Source: Isoetes taiwanensis
Lineage: Eukaryota > Streptophyta > Lycopodiopsida > Isoetales > Isoetaceae
Direction: 5' to 3'
Assembly (NCBI GenBank): GCA_021234155.1
Contig: JAJEKV010000005.1
Coordinates: forward strand, 29,791,934 to 29,855,933
Length of the DNA stretch: 64,000 nt
Shown in pieces: positions 1-13,100 of the stretch (position 1 is the stretch's first letter; the number at the start of each line of letters is the position of its first letter). The notes under the pieces are model-generated. The model saw only the letters and a program-made list of their open reading frames with translations, did no database searches and had not been told where the DNA came from. The translations under genes were made by a program, and so were the position numbers.

Positions 1-1833
1 TGACAAACTCATTCAAGGAATAGGCATGGTGTAACAAAAGCTCTTGCATCACCCCATCCCATGCACGTTTAATTCTATGTCATCAATCATAGGAAATTTC
101 GCGGTTTGTTCTCAAGTTTTGTGTCATCAACCATAGGAAGTTCCGTGGCATACCCTTGTCAATAATGTACATGCAGCCAGTACTTCTTCTTAAGAGCAAA
201 GGATTTGGACCTATCCAGTTCATTTTCACAGTTTGTCCATATGGAAAAATTGATGTTTGTCCACATGGGAAAACTGATGTTTTCTACTTTTGTTTGTATC
301 TAAACAGATAGACAAATTATTTGCAGAATCTACACTTATAGCACATTGCCAAGCTCTCTGGCGTCTTAAAATGATGTGCATTCCCAATCTACCTGCTTGG
401 AACGTGGCATAGTGCCAAGATGACGCGTGAATAACAAAAAGGACATCAGTTCAGTTCACAGAGGAGTGCCAACCATGCAAATGACAAATTTAAGGTATGA
501 AAGCATGGGCACAAGTAAATGTACGCCAAAAGCATGGGTTGGGATAAATGAATTCGTGGCGTCCTCTTGCCAATCGATATGCCAAAACCATCAGCTGGGG
601 ACTATTCCTATTGGTTGTCAGTCTGGCTTAAACCCTTGGAAGTGAATTCATCTTGATGGTGATGGTCCACAACTAACCAATACAATGATAATCTGCAACT
701 AACCCAGATAGGAAAAGGCTAGTTTTGTAACTAGCCGGAACACATAATGTTAACTTATTTGGTGGTAAGGGGAGGCAATCACACCCATGTGCATGTGTGG
801 GGCAGGCATTAAAACAGCATGCCAGTTAGCAACCACAACAACGACGACAACAACAACAACACCGAGGGATTTTGAGCCTGGTAATATGGATGTGAAATTT
901 AGAGTAATAGCCAAGAAGATCACATTGTAGCCTTTGGGGTCACCTTCAACATGCACAGGAGCTCTGATGTAAGGCAGCCAAACCAAGATGCATGAATGGT
1001 TCATATCATTTAGAGCAACCCTAGTCTTAATTTCAACATAAATGATCATTCTTCTAGCAAGGGGTCAATCTTCTGCCCAACAGAATGGGCCATGGTCCAC
1101 AATAATATACAAAGGACTCACCAAAGTAATTGTAGGGCTGTCCAAAACTCAAAGATTCTGTAGGAGGAACATAAATGCAATATTCTCTCAGCATTTTTCT
1201 GGCATAAATAATAAATGTAAAATCAGTATTGATGGTGGTCCATTCTAATCATAAGTTGATGATTCTGTCCAGGAATCAGCCACCAGATGGCATTTGCAGT
1301 ACAAAAGTTAGGGCTAATAAAAAAAGATTCTGGCCAATCAGAGTGCTGCAGATTTTACCTAATCAAAGGAGAGGAACCACAGGATGCCTTTTACAGATGC
1401 ATTCCTACTTTTACCTAACAGAACCAACAGCTATGGCTTTTTTTTGCCTTTAATTTTCAAATATCTAGGCCCACCTGCATGCTCATGATCATGATCATGA
1501 ACTTTTCTAACTCTAAATTTGATCTACTATTGTTAAATCCATTCATATCATCATGACGGTTTGAATCTAGCAGTTTGAATCAAGCAATTCCCTCTCAAAC
1601 CCTGTGCAGATTTGAAGTTTCAGCATACAATCTGCATAAAACAATTCACAGGAGCAGCATAATCGAACAGAAAGCACAAAAAAGTATTTGAATCTGCACA
1701 GTTGATCGAAAATTGTTTGCATTTACAACTCAACAGATACGAAAATTTGAATCTACAGAGTGGAAGGGTGTTCAAAAAAATTTGAACTGCATTGGATGAG
1801 TGCTCGAGATTCTGGAGCAAAATTTTTTCCTCT
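1..1833. other. Non-coding stretch, no gene recognised
   Basis: No reading frame here resembles a known protein; the open frames are short and begin at alternative codons. The only structured sequence is a short AAC/GAC-rich microsatellite at about 835-862. The end of this stretch (about 1500-1833) is probably the 3' flank and 3' UTR side of the minus-strand OVATE gene, whose stop codon is at 1834-1836. Confidence 0.6.
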
Positions 1834-3370
1834 TCAAGAGGTCATGTCGAACATCTCGAACCACAAATCAGTAAAAACCTGGATGATGGTATCATGGAAT
1901 TCAAGAGGATTTAATGCTAGATAGCATTGCAAAAGCTCCTCCAAATCCTTCAGACTGTCAAGCTCTTTTTCCATGATCATCTCAAGCATAGATTCTCTGT
2001 AATCTGTGTATGGATCAACAGAAAGCTTCCTTACCGGAATGCTCTCCCTCACCTTTCCGCTCACATCTGTAGGCAGCATCTCTTTTTTTTCTGCCACATT
2101 TTTCTTCAAATCTTGCTCTGAATCTGAAGAACAAGGCAATGCCGTGGATTTTTGCTTTTGGGCGCATGAATTTGAATGATCAAATCTGAAGGAATCATCG
2201 CTTTCGTAATGGGATCTAGAAGGGGAAGTAAACTGCTTCTCTGCTGGAGCATAAGAACTTACATACTGCTCAAAGGATTGGAATTTAGATCCAGAAAGGA
2301 AAGGCCAATCATCGCGAGGCAATGAATGGTTTCTTCTTCCTTGCAGATTAATCTTCGCAGAGCTTTTTCTCGCAGAGTCTATGGCGGAAGAATCCACGCT
2401 AGCCCTGTGTTTCTGGACATTTTTCTGTTCCTTTGAAACTTTGGAGCCCAAATCAAATGAAAAATCTGCTTCCCGCTTGAACATCTCGCTCAAAGAGGTC
2501 GATTTTCGCCTTCTAAGCTTCAATCTGTCATGATTTTCGGTAAAACTGTCTGCATCGCTATCATCAAAGCAAGCTTCGTCCCATTCCGGTGCCCCTTTTG
2601 TGCACGAAGAACAGGACCGTGCTAATCCGATTTCTCAAAGATTTTTCATCGTCCATCAGCGGCAGACAATTGAACGAGCCATTTGAATCAAAACCCAACA
2701 CAGAGGATCTCGCCGGAGAAGCAGATTTTTCGCTGCTGGGCTTTTTCGATTTCTTCTGCTTCTTCTTCTTATTCAAGGCCTGTTTCTTCATTTGGCTTTC
2801 TATTTCTGCCATCACGCTCCAGGCCGATTCGCGCTCCCAAGCAGCTTCAAGCATTGAATCATCCCCCTTTTTTTTGGGTTTGATTTTATGCTTATGCCCT
2901 TCCACAACAACTCGATCCTTTTTGCAGCAGGGATTCCATCCGACCAACATGCTCATTTTGGGATTTGAAGAACCACTTCCGGCGAAATGGGCACCCAAAT
3001 CAGCAGATTTTTTTGGGGATTTAGGCCTCAATCTACCCCCTTTCAGAGATCCCGCCCCAGATGCATGCACTCTGCGCCTTGGAGATGCAACAGCGGGATG
3101 CGGAATATCCATAGCTTTATGATTTATGGGCGAGCTGCAAACATCGACGGAAGGATGAACCCGGCCAGGAGATCTGCATCCCCTTCCGCATGAAACCCTC
3201 AAACTCAAATGTGCCTCAGCAGAGCACAAAGGGCTTAATTCTCCTTGCCTGGGCAGAACAGATCGAGGAGATCCGTCGGAAGACTGATCATCCTTGGATT
3301 TTTTGCTTCTGAAGCTCCAAAATTGCTGCATAGACACCGGAAGCCTCATTCCGAGGCGGATTTTTCCCAT
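1834..3370 (-). CDS. OFP: OVATE family protein (plant transcriptional repressor), split by one frameshift
   Basis: The gene runs from ATG at 3370 to TGA at 1834-1836. Near the C-terminus the product contains KLSVDPYTDYRESMLEMI followed by DLEELLQCYLALNP and FTDLWFEMF. This is the about 65-residue OVATE (DUF623) domain, located at about 2045-1837. OVATE proteins are plant-specific transcriptional co-repressors that bind KNOX/BELL homeodomain proteins and TRM proteins and affect organ shape. The rest is low-complexity, basic and Ser-rich, with a Lys-rich run near 2770, as is common in this family. The frame from 3370 stops at 2564; the OVATE frame is open from about 2634 down. The frames must be joined within 2634-2567, where a C4T4 run at 2592-2599 (A4G4 in the sense strand) is the obvious place. 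OVATE genes are usually intronless, so an indel or assembly error is likelier than an intron. Joined length would be about 510 residues, long for the family. Confidence 0.85.
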
Positions 3371-3551
3371 GGTTCGGAAGAGTCTGATGATCCAGAGGGC
3401 TAATTAGGCGAAATCAGGAAGATGGGGCCGAAAATAAATTGTGGGCTGATCGGAATCAGAGGCGAGGAGGCTTGGATAGAGAAAAATTGGATGAGTCTGC
3501 TAGTTATCGATCGCTTCGATCGTGTGTTTAGCGCTAGTCTTGACTGCAGTT

Positions 3552-3672
3552 CTTATATAAGAACTCTGTGCTCTTATTTCAAATCGTGATTTTTATTTAC
3601 CGGCTACTTTCCGGCGCCGTAAATTACGATTCCTGCCTCGATGCCCACATTTCCCGGCGGCCTGCCACGTGC
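3552..3672 (-). promoter_or_regulatory. Putative core promoter and G-box of the OVATE gene
   Basis: A palindromic TTCTTATATAAGAA at about 3551-3564 supplies a TATA box about 185 bp upstream of the ATG at 3370, implying a 5' UTR of roughly 150 nt. A CACGTG G-box (bZIP/bHLH site) lies at 3666-3671. Both are seen directly; their use is inferred from position. Confidence 0.5.
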
Positions 3673-3699
3673 ACCTGAACCTTTTTTTAGGGCCACGCC

Positions 3700-5038
3700 A
3701 GCTTCTCGTATTTTTGTTTAATACATTCTAACATTTGTATTCGTACGTATTAAAGTATTTTATACATATTTTAAAGATATATATACCTTGTACATAAAAT
3801 ATTAAAAAAAATGTACGCCTAGGTTTACACTTGTTCATGCCCTTCTCGGTACCACCCTCCTCCCCTTCCTCTTCTCTTCCATCCTTAGTTGTCCATTCTT
3901 TTTGTAAATTTTCCTTGTTGTACTTGACGATCCTGCACTTTTCTCCTGTCGTTTCTCGACATTTCTCAAGTCAATGTACAGTCCAACTCACTGTCTTCAG
4001 CTCTTCCCAGCTGCTAGTTGGAATATTTTTGAGTGTCATTGACTCCTCTGACCCCGATCAACGATATTAATGCACGAACCTTCCCAGTTACAATATCCAT
4101 GTGAAGGCTGTAAAAAATAATGTCAAGAGTGATTCTCGATCATAAAACTAGAGTACACCTCATATGAAATTCTGATCTGATGTTGGCTAACTATCCTACA
4201 ATTAACTTCCTTAAATGATGGATAGTATTACCCGCAATATTTCCATGTCGTCTACTCACGTGAGCTGTGCCCCTCAGGTATAGTTGTGCCCTTGAGGTAT
4301 ATAGAATCACTGAAACCTCACTATGACAACTTGTATGCTTTTGTATTCCAAGATATTGTCTCAGGCTTTGACATATGTTTCTATATTACTTCTAAAATCT
4401 TGGGCATAAAACACAATTCCAAACAATAGTATGTCGAAGCAGAAAATTAGGAAGGAAGATCCATAGAAAAAAGAGTCGCCATTGTCGGAATGCTTGTTTA
4501 AGGATGTGTCGGGTACCATTGTTAGGATGGAATAAATGAGGTTTTTCAATTGTTGTTCTTGCCACCAGTGATGATTAAACTATATATAGGAAGTCTCCTC
4601 GAGACACACAAACTCTTATATATCACGTATAAATGAAATACAACTCAATGTGGCAGGGATCCTTGACAATGATGGAATAGTTTCTTTGTCTGAGTTTCGT
4701 TTATGTTGTCTTCTGTATAACACTTCCTCATCACAGGCATTTGATGGAGCAACACGTCATTCTTCCCAGAGTTTTTCTTTTTGATATATGCTTAATATTA
4801 TTATTATAGCATTATATGATTTTATAGATGTTAAGATTTGGTGATCTTATCTCATGCATTGAATACGTAACATCATATTAGGTATCAAGATATTGACTCA
4901 TTTTGCTTCGATCATTTTTTGATATACACAACAACATGATTTGTCATTGTTTTATAGGTGGACTTTGGGTGTTAGCCTATTGTATTTATGTTACGTGTGT
5001 GTGTGTGTGTTGTATGCACAAGTTTATGATTTATTAGT
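3700..5038. other. AT-rich intergenic stretch
   Basis: No coding similarity is visible on either strand. A (GT)n microsatellite lies at about 4997-5012, shortly before the CACTA-like terminus at 5039. Confidence 0.5.
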
Positions 5039-5088
5039 CATACAAGAAATTTATCGCGGCGGCCAAGGCCGTCGCGAACATTTCTCTT
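5039..5088 (+). repeat. Left CACTA-like terminus with internal hairpin
   Basis: After the CATACAAGAAAT terminus comes the near-palindrome GCGGCGGCCAAGGCCGTCGC and then GAACATTTCTCTT. Differences between the two halves (TTTATC outside, GAACAT inside) fix the orientation: the outer end points left. Confidence 0.65.
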
Positions 5089-7257
5089 ACCCAACTCACG
5101 ACAAAGTAGATTTTTGTATCAAGTCAAAAAGGATCTCAGCTATGGGCTTGCAAAATGGGCCTTAAACCCCATCATGGATCAATAGCATTCGTTAACAGAA
5201 CTTTTTTACTTGCAAAAAGGAAGTGGTAGCCATTTCTACAAATAGCTGTTTGTTATCTCATTTCTAGCTTGCAATGGTCTAGCTTATCTCATTTAAACAT
5301 CATTGGAGAACATTTTAAGGTAACAGAGTTACACCCTTTATCTAAGTAGCGACATGCTTGCCTCAACACTTATATGTAGCCTTTTTTTGTTGAATAATTA
5401 AAAGTTCCTTTTCATCCAAAAAAAGAAAAAGAAAAAACTTGCAATGTTCTCTTATTACACATGCAGTACATAATGCGCTTCGTTTTAAATTAGGAATGAC
5501 GATTGCCTAAAGCAAATATTACGTGAAATTTGGCATTTTTTTAGTTTGGCCATTTGAAGAATTTAAAAATGCTGGAATGTGGACAATATTGGCACAATTT
5601 ACATAGGGGAAAACAATAAACCATTTCTATCAGTCGGTGGAGTTACACTCTTGGGGATTTGGATGAGGAGACTGATGAAAAACTGATGGACGAATTAATA
5701 CCTGCAATTCAAATGCGTCTGCACAACACAAATCTTTATCATGCTAGTAATAGTCTTAACATATATAATTATTAGGGGGAGGAATCTTTGGTCCCGCAAA
5801 AGCAGGGGGCCTGCTTCTTCCTCCTTCCTCGCGACCACCAAATAATCGACAAGCAAGCTAAACCGGGGCACCGCTTCTTCGTCGTGACCACGGAATAATC
5901 GACAAGCGGGCTATCCGGGATAAGGTTGAATTCGCCAAGGCGGACATCCAAAGACCGACACGTTTTTTGGTCCGCCCTGTAGCCGATGATTTTTTGCGGA
6001 TGGAGACATCCGCGCAATAGTTGGCGGCTTCGGAATGGATTACGACATGCATAAATAGCTTTCTTTAACTACCGGGTTGAATTCAAGGGCGCAGAAGGTA
6101 TGTCCAAAATCCGAGTTCTTGTGGTTCCTCTTTTCTCAGATTTTTGATGCAAGCTTTCCAAAAATGATTTCGATTCTCTAGTTTAGGTTGAAGGCACACT
6201 TTGTTGCTTTCAATTCTTATATCTAATCTTAGTTAAAAACTACCTGATTAGACTTTCCCTCAGACAAAAAACGACGACCTAGGCTATTTGTTTTGGCTTC
6301 TATTTGAAATTAGTATATGTTCCATTTCGGTCGGCATTTTGTGTTATGGTATTTTTAATGCATTTGTTTCTTGCAGCATAGACCTTTAGCTTCCTGACAT
6401 TCGTTGCAATGATTAAGAGCCATTGAATACAAGGTTTGTCTATTATCTACAAGTGATATTTATTCAATTTCATGTCTAGATTCATTCTATGTCTCTATGT
6501 TTTGCTTTATTTGACCCATTTAGAGTATGAATTTGAGAAACATCCACCTAAGTGTTTTTGTAGAACACTCGTTAAGCTCTCCAACGAATGCTCATGCATA
6601 AAAAATAGAGCTTCCTTTTTGGAGTTATGTCCCTTATATACTTGTGCTTTGAAACTTGGACAGCAAGTGCTTTTTGTCATTTTTGACATCTTTACAATAA
6701 GAATTTGAAAAATTTATGCCTAGGATTATCTTTAGATCTCATTGGAGGCTTTCCAATGGATACTCTTGCTGGAGAAACAGAGCTTCGGTTTGCAAGTTAT
6801 GCCCAAAAACAGTTCTATATCATAAAGTTTTATATGAATGAAGTGCTTTGGCCTCTTCGTGAAATGTGAAATAGGAAATTTTAGAGGTTCTAAGGAAGTG
6901 ACAAAGCATGATAAAGCTTCTTTTATCTTCTGCGCTTTTACAGTTGAAGAGGTTCTCATTGCGACATTTTTGGAATGGAGCCTTTAATTCTATTGTACCT
7001 CAATTTAAATGCCTTTTATGCACATATCTTGCCCTTGATTAAATGGCTTATGTGGATTTGTGTGGTTATTTGTAGCCAAGCACGAGTGACTTCTTTCACA
7101 TTACATACCGCTCTAGATTATGTTAGATAGGCTTAGACCATTATATTGGGTCTTCTTATCCTGAAGCAATTCCTTGAGGTGAAGGCTCAGATCCGACCCT
7201 CGCCTCTATAACTTGCTATCCCTCTCCCATCCGGGTCAGTAGTGCATTAGTACTTCG
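5089..7257. other. Non-coding interior of the CACTA-like interval, with a local duplication
   Basis: No gene is recognised. At about 5812-5922 a unit of roughly 57 bp containing AATAATCGACAAGC is repeated twice in tandem with divergence. The open frames covering it are by-products of the GC-rich duplication. Confidence 0.45.
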
Positions 7258-7950
7258 TTGCCCCAAGTCAAGGCTCATAAAACTACAAATCGAATTTTTT
7301 GCATACATGTGTATAAGAGCATTTCCAACCACAACATCCGGTTTATATCCACTTTGTATAATCCACGATGTATTTGCTTGCCCTTTTCAAGTGATGCCGA
7401 AGTCAGCCAAAGCATCAAGAATGGTTGCATATGTAAACTCACCGGGTTTAATACCTTTCAAATTCATGCTCAAACAAACAAGCTAGAGAGCTTCACCGCT
7501 AAAGCTATTCTCGTACATATGCCGCAAGTACCGTGTTCCATGACATCACATCATCATTCATCATTCATTTAAAGACTTCAAAGAGGTCAATTACATGCCC
7601 ACACTCGAAAAGATTGTTTGGATATGGTGAATATGAAGATAAGCAATCTACAGAATCTGCTATAGGAGACAATGATGATATATGGCATCTAACCAACAAG
7701 GGGAAGAAGACACCTAGTGGAAAAGGAATTGTGGAATTGGACTTTCCATTGGTGTTAGCAAATGAAATGCGATTCGTTAGAAATAGAAGCAATTTTTCAC
7801 GCCCTTGGGGTTCCGTAAATAGTATGGTGTGGAAGATGTCACCGGGGATTATTTGATAAGTTCTCACACATGCAATTAGGATGGATCTAGCATTGTTTCG
7901 ATGTCTTTGGCTGAAAACGATTGGAGAAGTAAGAAATTGACATTGCATTT
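7258..7950 (-). pseudogene. Pentatricopeptide repeat (PLS-type) gene fragment, broken
   Basis: Read on the minus strand with frame changes, the block gives FECGHVIDLFEVF (about 7610-7575), DVMSWNTVLAAYVRE (7549-7510), then a KGIKPGEFTYATILDA-like stretch (about 7465-7410) and finally VVVGNALIHMYAKN (7335-7295). These are consecutive landmarks of plant PLS-class PPR repeats (SWN..., the FTF/FTYATILDA helix, and G/NALIDMYAKCG). PPR proteins bind organellar RNA and guide editing, splicing or stability. Several frameshifts and stops and the absence of N- and C-terminal parts make this a relic. Its place inside CACTA-like termini suggests captured host sequence. Confidence 0.7.
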
Positions 7951-10182
7951 TTCCTCGAGAGTCATGACATGTACCTACTTTGCTTTCAAGGTGGAGCTAC
8001 CTCAATGCAAGCATGTGCGGCAGCGCATCCTCATGTAGATAAAATGCTTGATTTTCCTGGTCGAGGCGGACTTATTGCTACATCGTTGGCACCGTATGGA
8101 ACCATCTTTGATTTTGTTTCACGATTTTTGTCCAAAATCCTATCATGCTTTCCATATTGTCACCACATAAAGAACACAAAGAAATAACACTACAAAAATT
8201 TGAACAAAATAGTTCTCTGCAAATAACCATTGTAAAATTGAGATTACCGAGGGATAAAATATTTAAAGGTCTCTCTTTTTTTTCTTTTTTTTTTTGCCTA
8301 CCTTGAGTATGATTGCAGGATGATCTTATATTCTAGGGACTTTGCTAGAACTTGGACTTAGAAGTATGCATACTTAGGCTAAACGAGAAGTTGTTTGAGG
8401 AAATGTGTATGGAAGGAATTTCCGTGTAATCGGACTCTTATTTCTTGCGCAGACCCGTAATCGAAGTGCACATCCTTTGCGGACCTTATTGGGCAAAGAA
8501 GCTCAATAAAAATAAGCTTGAGGCTTTTCGTAATGCTTAGGATTAAACCGTGGAAATAGAGAGCGGGATTTAGGTGGCCAAGTGTATTTCTCTGCTCGCT
8601 TTTTCTCGAGGTGCATTATCAAAGCTGCCGCTACTGTTTTTCCAGGCTTCGAGAGAGGTGGCAAATTAACGGGTTGCGCGTTGATGAGAAGAAAGAACGG
8701 GTCTATTTGCAAGGTAGTGCAATGATGTTCAAAGCCGGGGGTTTTATTAAACACCGTATTTCTGAAAAATGAAAAATGGTCAAGAGATTTGTATGAATAA
8801 ATTTCATTTCCGGTTTTGGTCCAAAATGCAGTTACATAATCTAGATGCAGATTTATTTTAGGCAATCTGCATAAACATGCATGTCATAAAGTATAGGTGA
8901 ATTGAGAATCAAAACCATATTGTCCGTATCGGCTGTTAAGTTAGTTTTTAGTTAACATCTCTAGTTGGCTTTTAGTTAGCAGATCGAGTTCAATTATAAT
9001 TAACTCAAAAGACCTATCTTTGCACATGATTACGTATTACAATCTAGATTTTAATATTTTAGCCGTAGCTTGATGTGACAAGTTAAATTGCTTGGCAGAA
9101 ATATTGATGCACTTAGTTACTTTGATGATACTTTTCTAGGATAGTTACTTATTTTTCACTCATCATATACTTCTAATACTGGACGCCTTCGAAGTGGCCT
9201 CTTTCGTTAGTTAAATTGACTTGACCATAACTTATTGGCCAAGGCAAATAGACTACAATTCTAGAAAACTCAAGTAGGCCTCGTAAGAAGTAACCACATT
9301 AAAGGCTTATGTAATGTACTTAAGGCAGAAGCTTTGTAACAATTTGCTTTATCCCCAAATCTTGCTTTATCTCTAAATCTTGCCCTTCGGCATATTTATT
9401 TAAGAGGATGTAACATTGAAGCTATTTTATTCTAAAAATATTCCTTTCTCAACTTAATTAAAGCTTTATTAAATCTTATCATAATGCTAGGGAAATATTC
9501 CTCCAATTTTCCCAATCTAGACGATGATTAAATTTGGATACATAGATCCTATTCTGGATGTTCCCCAAATCAACGAATAGCACTATTGTATACATTCTCT
9601 AAATTATATATAGAATACTCGAATGGTACCTAAGTGTAAGTGAGTTAAAAAGGCGGAGAGAAACAATTTTGACGTGTTCATGTGGTCATCGAAATAAGTC
9701 AAAAGCCAAATATTTTTTTTTTCAAAAATTTTTATATAGAGGTACATCTACGTTGATAGTTGGTTATAAAGATCAATTTTGAAAATTAGGCAACATATGA
9801 TGTGGAAATGTTAATTGTGAATATAAAGAAATTTAAAACATATGGTTATTATCCCTTTACACTAATGGGAAGTTTTATGAGGTTAAGGTAATGCTACCAT
9901 GTCCGAGTCTATATAAGCTAAACACCTTACGTTAGCATCAATATAATTGTTTAATATTGATTGGATGAGATAGCAACGATGGCTCTGACATGTCAATTTC
10001 TTCCATTTGTACAGGCTTTATTTTTTGCTCATTGATAATGTGATGCTTCTAAAGTGAGGAACGAGATGAGAGATAGAAAGTAGGAGAAATGTATAGGAAA
10101 CATTGCGAATGAGAAACAACAAACAACACAGGTAAGTCCCTTTACACATGAGATTGTTACATTAACTAGCATACATAATCCA
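7951..10182. other. AT-rich non-coding stretch
   Basis: No similarity to proteins or RNA genes is visible. The minus frame at 8865-8503 is open but has no recognisable motif. It may be further decayed flank of the PPR fragment. Confidence 0.45.
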
Positions 10183-13100
10183 ATGCCTACTAGAGAGTGG
10201 TATTCGAACTTAACTGAAGAAGGTAGGGAGAGAATACGTCGAAGAGAAAGAGAGCGCTTATGCAGCTTTCGATCCAAGAAGAAGAACGTGAAAGAGCATT
10301 ACAAAGAAGAAGAGAACGCTATGCATATAGACGAGAGTTGTCTAGGCAACGAATTGATAGGAGCACAGAGTCTACTTGCTTAGATACCCCAATAATAGAT
10401 GCAAATATGGATGAAATAAATAACTTGCAATCACAAGTTGAAATTACCCGGCAAGCTCGCAAAGTCGGGGAGGAATCTTCCGCATTGGCGAAGCGGGTGG
10501 TCCACCGAGCAACAACCCACGCATCGTATAGCCCCGAGACGTGAGAGATTAGTGGATGTTGCAAGGAAACATCGACATAGTTTATGTTCAACTGCATCCA
10601 TGGTAGACATGTGCCCAGTTGACCAAACGACTGCAGGCACAAGTAGTTTACCCATTGCGCAACTCGAATATAATGATATTCTTGGTTCCATAACAGAATC
10701 AAATGAAAGAGTTGAGAGCTCAGATCAACGAGATCTAACACATTGGCGTGCATGTGCACGACGTATGAACTTGGCAATGAATAGAACTTATGTAATGTGC
10801 ACATGGAATAAGAGGTGCACATATTGTCAAATCTTGCTGCTTAACATTGAGGAAAATGGTTTTTGTTGTAATAATGGAAGATGGTTACTTCCACCGTTAC
10901 CACCTTTGCCTACAGTATTAATTAATTTGTACAACACACCTGGTTTCGGTGCAGAAGCCAGACGAATAAACAAGTTGTTCTGTTTCAGTGTACTTGGAGT
11001 TGATGGCAGCTTCGTGAACTTAGATTTTCCATCTTCCGTTGCGATCACGGGTCGTACATATCATAGATTACTCCCTACAGCAGATGTTGGGAATCCTATA
11101 CATTGGTATGTCTATGATGAATCGCAACGTTACATACATGCACGTAATCAAAGAGTGCCATTCCAATGGATTGCGACAGTTGGATCGGCTCTTAACCAAT
11201 TAAACCCATTCATACGACACCTTCGAACTATGGGAAGTATGGATATGCCATCGGCATACATAACAATAGAAGGAGTTGTTGCTATTAATGAAATTGCATC
11301 TATTGCCGAGGTCAACAATACAACAGACATCCGACCTCGCGTTGCTGGATTCTGGGTTCGGAACCAAGGAGAACCGACCTTCATAAATATCCTTGATCCC
11401 ATGTATGAACCACTTCAATACCCTTTGTTCTTTCCCCATGGCACATTAGGATGGGGGCTTGGAAATGAGCACAACTTGACGCAATTGCAATGGTATAGGA
11501 CAAGGTTATTACATGAAGATCGGTTCTTGCAGTTAGGTCGACTCTGCGGAGAATACCTAGTAGATATGTATTCGAGAGTTGAGGATGCCCGTCTGAATTA
11601 TTTTAAAACAACGGCGTTCCGCAACAGAAGAATACAGTATGATGAGGATTATTCCGAACACGATAACGATGATGAAAATGACATTATCTTACCTGCATCA
11701 TTCTTGGGTTGTAAAAGATGGTGTTCGGTACAAGTAGCTGATGCATTAGCACTCTCAAGGGCAAAAGGTCGTCCTACCTTATTTATTACGATGACGACAA
11801 ACACAGATTGGCCCGAGATACGAACTGCACTTAGGCCAGGACAAAATGCATCCGATGCTCCGATGATCGTAGTTCGGTGTTTCCACGGTAGACTACAACG
11901 ACTAAAAGAGTTGCTACGAAAGTTCTTTCAACGTATATCATATATGATACATGTTGTAGAGTTCCAGAAACGAGGATTGCCCCACGCTCACCTTGTGCTA
12001 CGCACCGAACCTGATATACCGATCGATTGTATCGATGAGATCATTTCTGCTGAGCTGCCATCGGATCCAGTCCTTCGAGCACAAGTACAAAAGTTCATGA
12101 TTCATAGGCACACAGAGAGATGTTCTTCTAACAATTCTTCCTGCTGTTACAACTTCCCAAAGCCCGTGAATCCCACGACATATCTTGATTCGAGAGGTTA
12201 TGTACAATATAGAAGAAGAAGTGCAGATGATATGTGGGTGGTGCCGTACAATGCGTTCTTGCTTCACGAACTAGATTGCCATATCACCGTGGACGTTGCA
12301 TCTACTGTGCACGTCTTTTCCTATCTCTATGGTTATATATATAAAGGGTTCGATAGTGCCAACTTTCGAGTAGCACAAGATAATGAGTCTGCAGGTCAAT
12401 CTTCATCAATAAATAGTCAACCAACTCAACACATGTCATGTACCTCGTTAGCAAATGGAGGGCAAGGAATAGAAACGTCTAAAGATTCTTTCGAAAATAT
12501 ATCATTGGATAAACCTACTAAACCAAATGCTACGAACGAAATACGGGACTACGTTAATGGACGGTATCTGTCTGCCATGGAGGCATCGTGGAGAATAATG
12601 TCCTATCATATAACACATAAATCGCCATCTGTCAGATGTCTCCCACTGCACCTACGGTTACCAAATACAAACTCGCTCTTGGATCACTATTTTTCACGGC
12701 CACTAGATTCTGAGTTTGATTCTCTCACGTATATCCAATATCATGAACAATACACGTTAATTCCATATAACGAGACATCTGTCTTGCAACATGGTGAGTA
12801 TCTAGAGCAAGAGCGACCAGGATACGTGAGAAACATTGTCAGGAAGAGATCTATGCAACCGATTATATGTAGAGTACGTTTATTATTACCTCGGGTTGGT
12901 GAAGCATTTTATTTAAGGCAAATCCTATTACATCGGCCTGTAAGAACATGGGATGAAATCAAACTCGTAAATAATTTGGAACATGCAACTTATCGACAAG
13001 CTGCAGAGGCACATGGACTACTTGCAGCGTGTAACGAGGCAACGCTGATTATGGAAGAAGCAACGTCGTTGTCTCTAAGTCCCACACAACTACGATTTTT

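Noticed and set aside
750-1049. Minus-strand 99-residue frame with a poly-valine run
   Set aside because: The Val run comes from an AAC microsatellite; no other coding signal.
8503-8865. Minus-strand 120-residue frame as a PPR C-terminus
   Set aside because: No PPR, E or DYW motif could be read in any frame.
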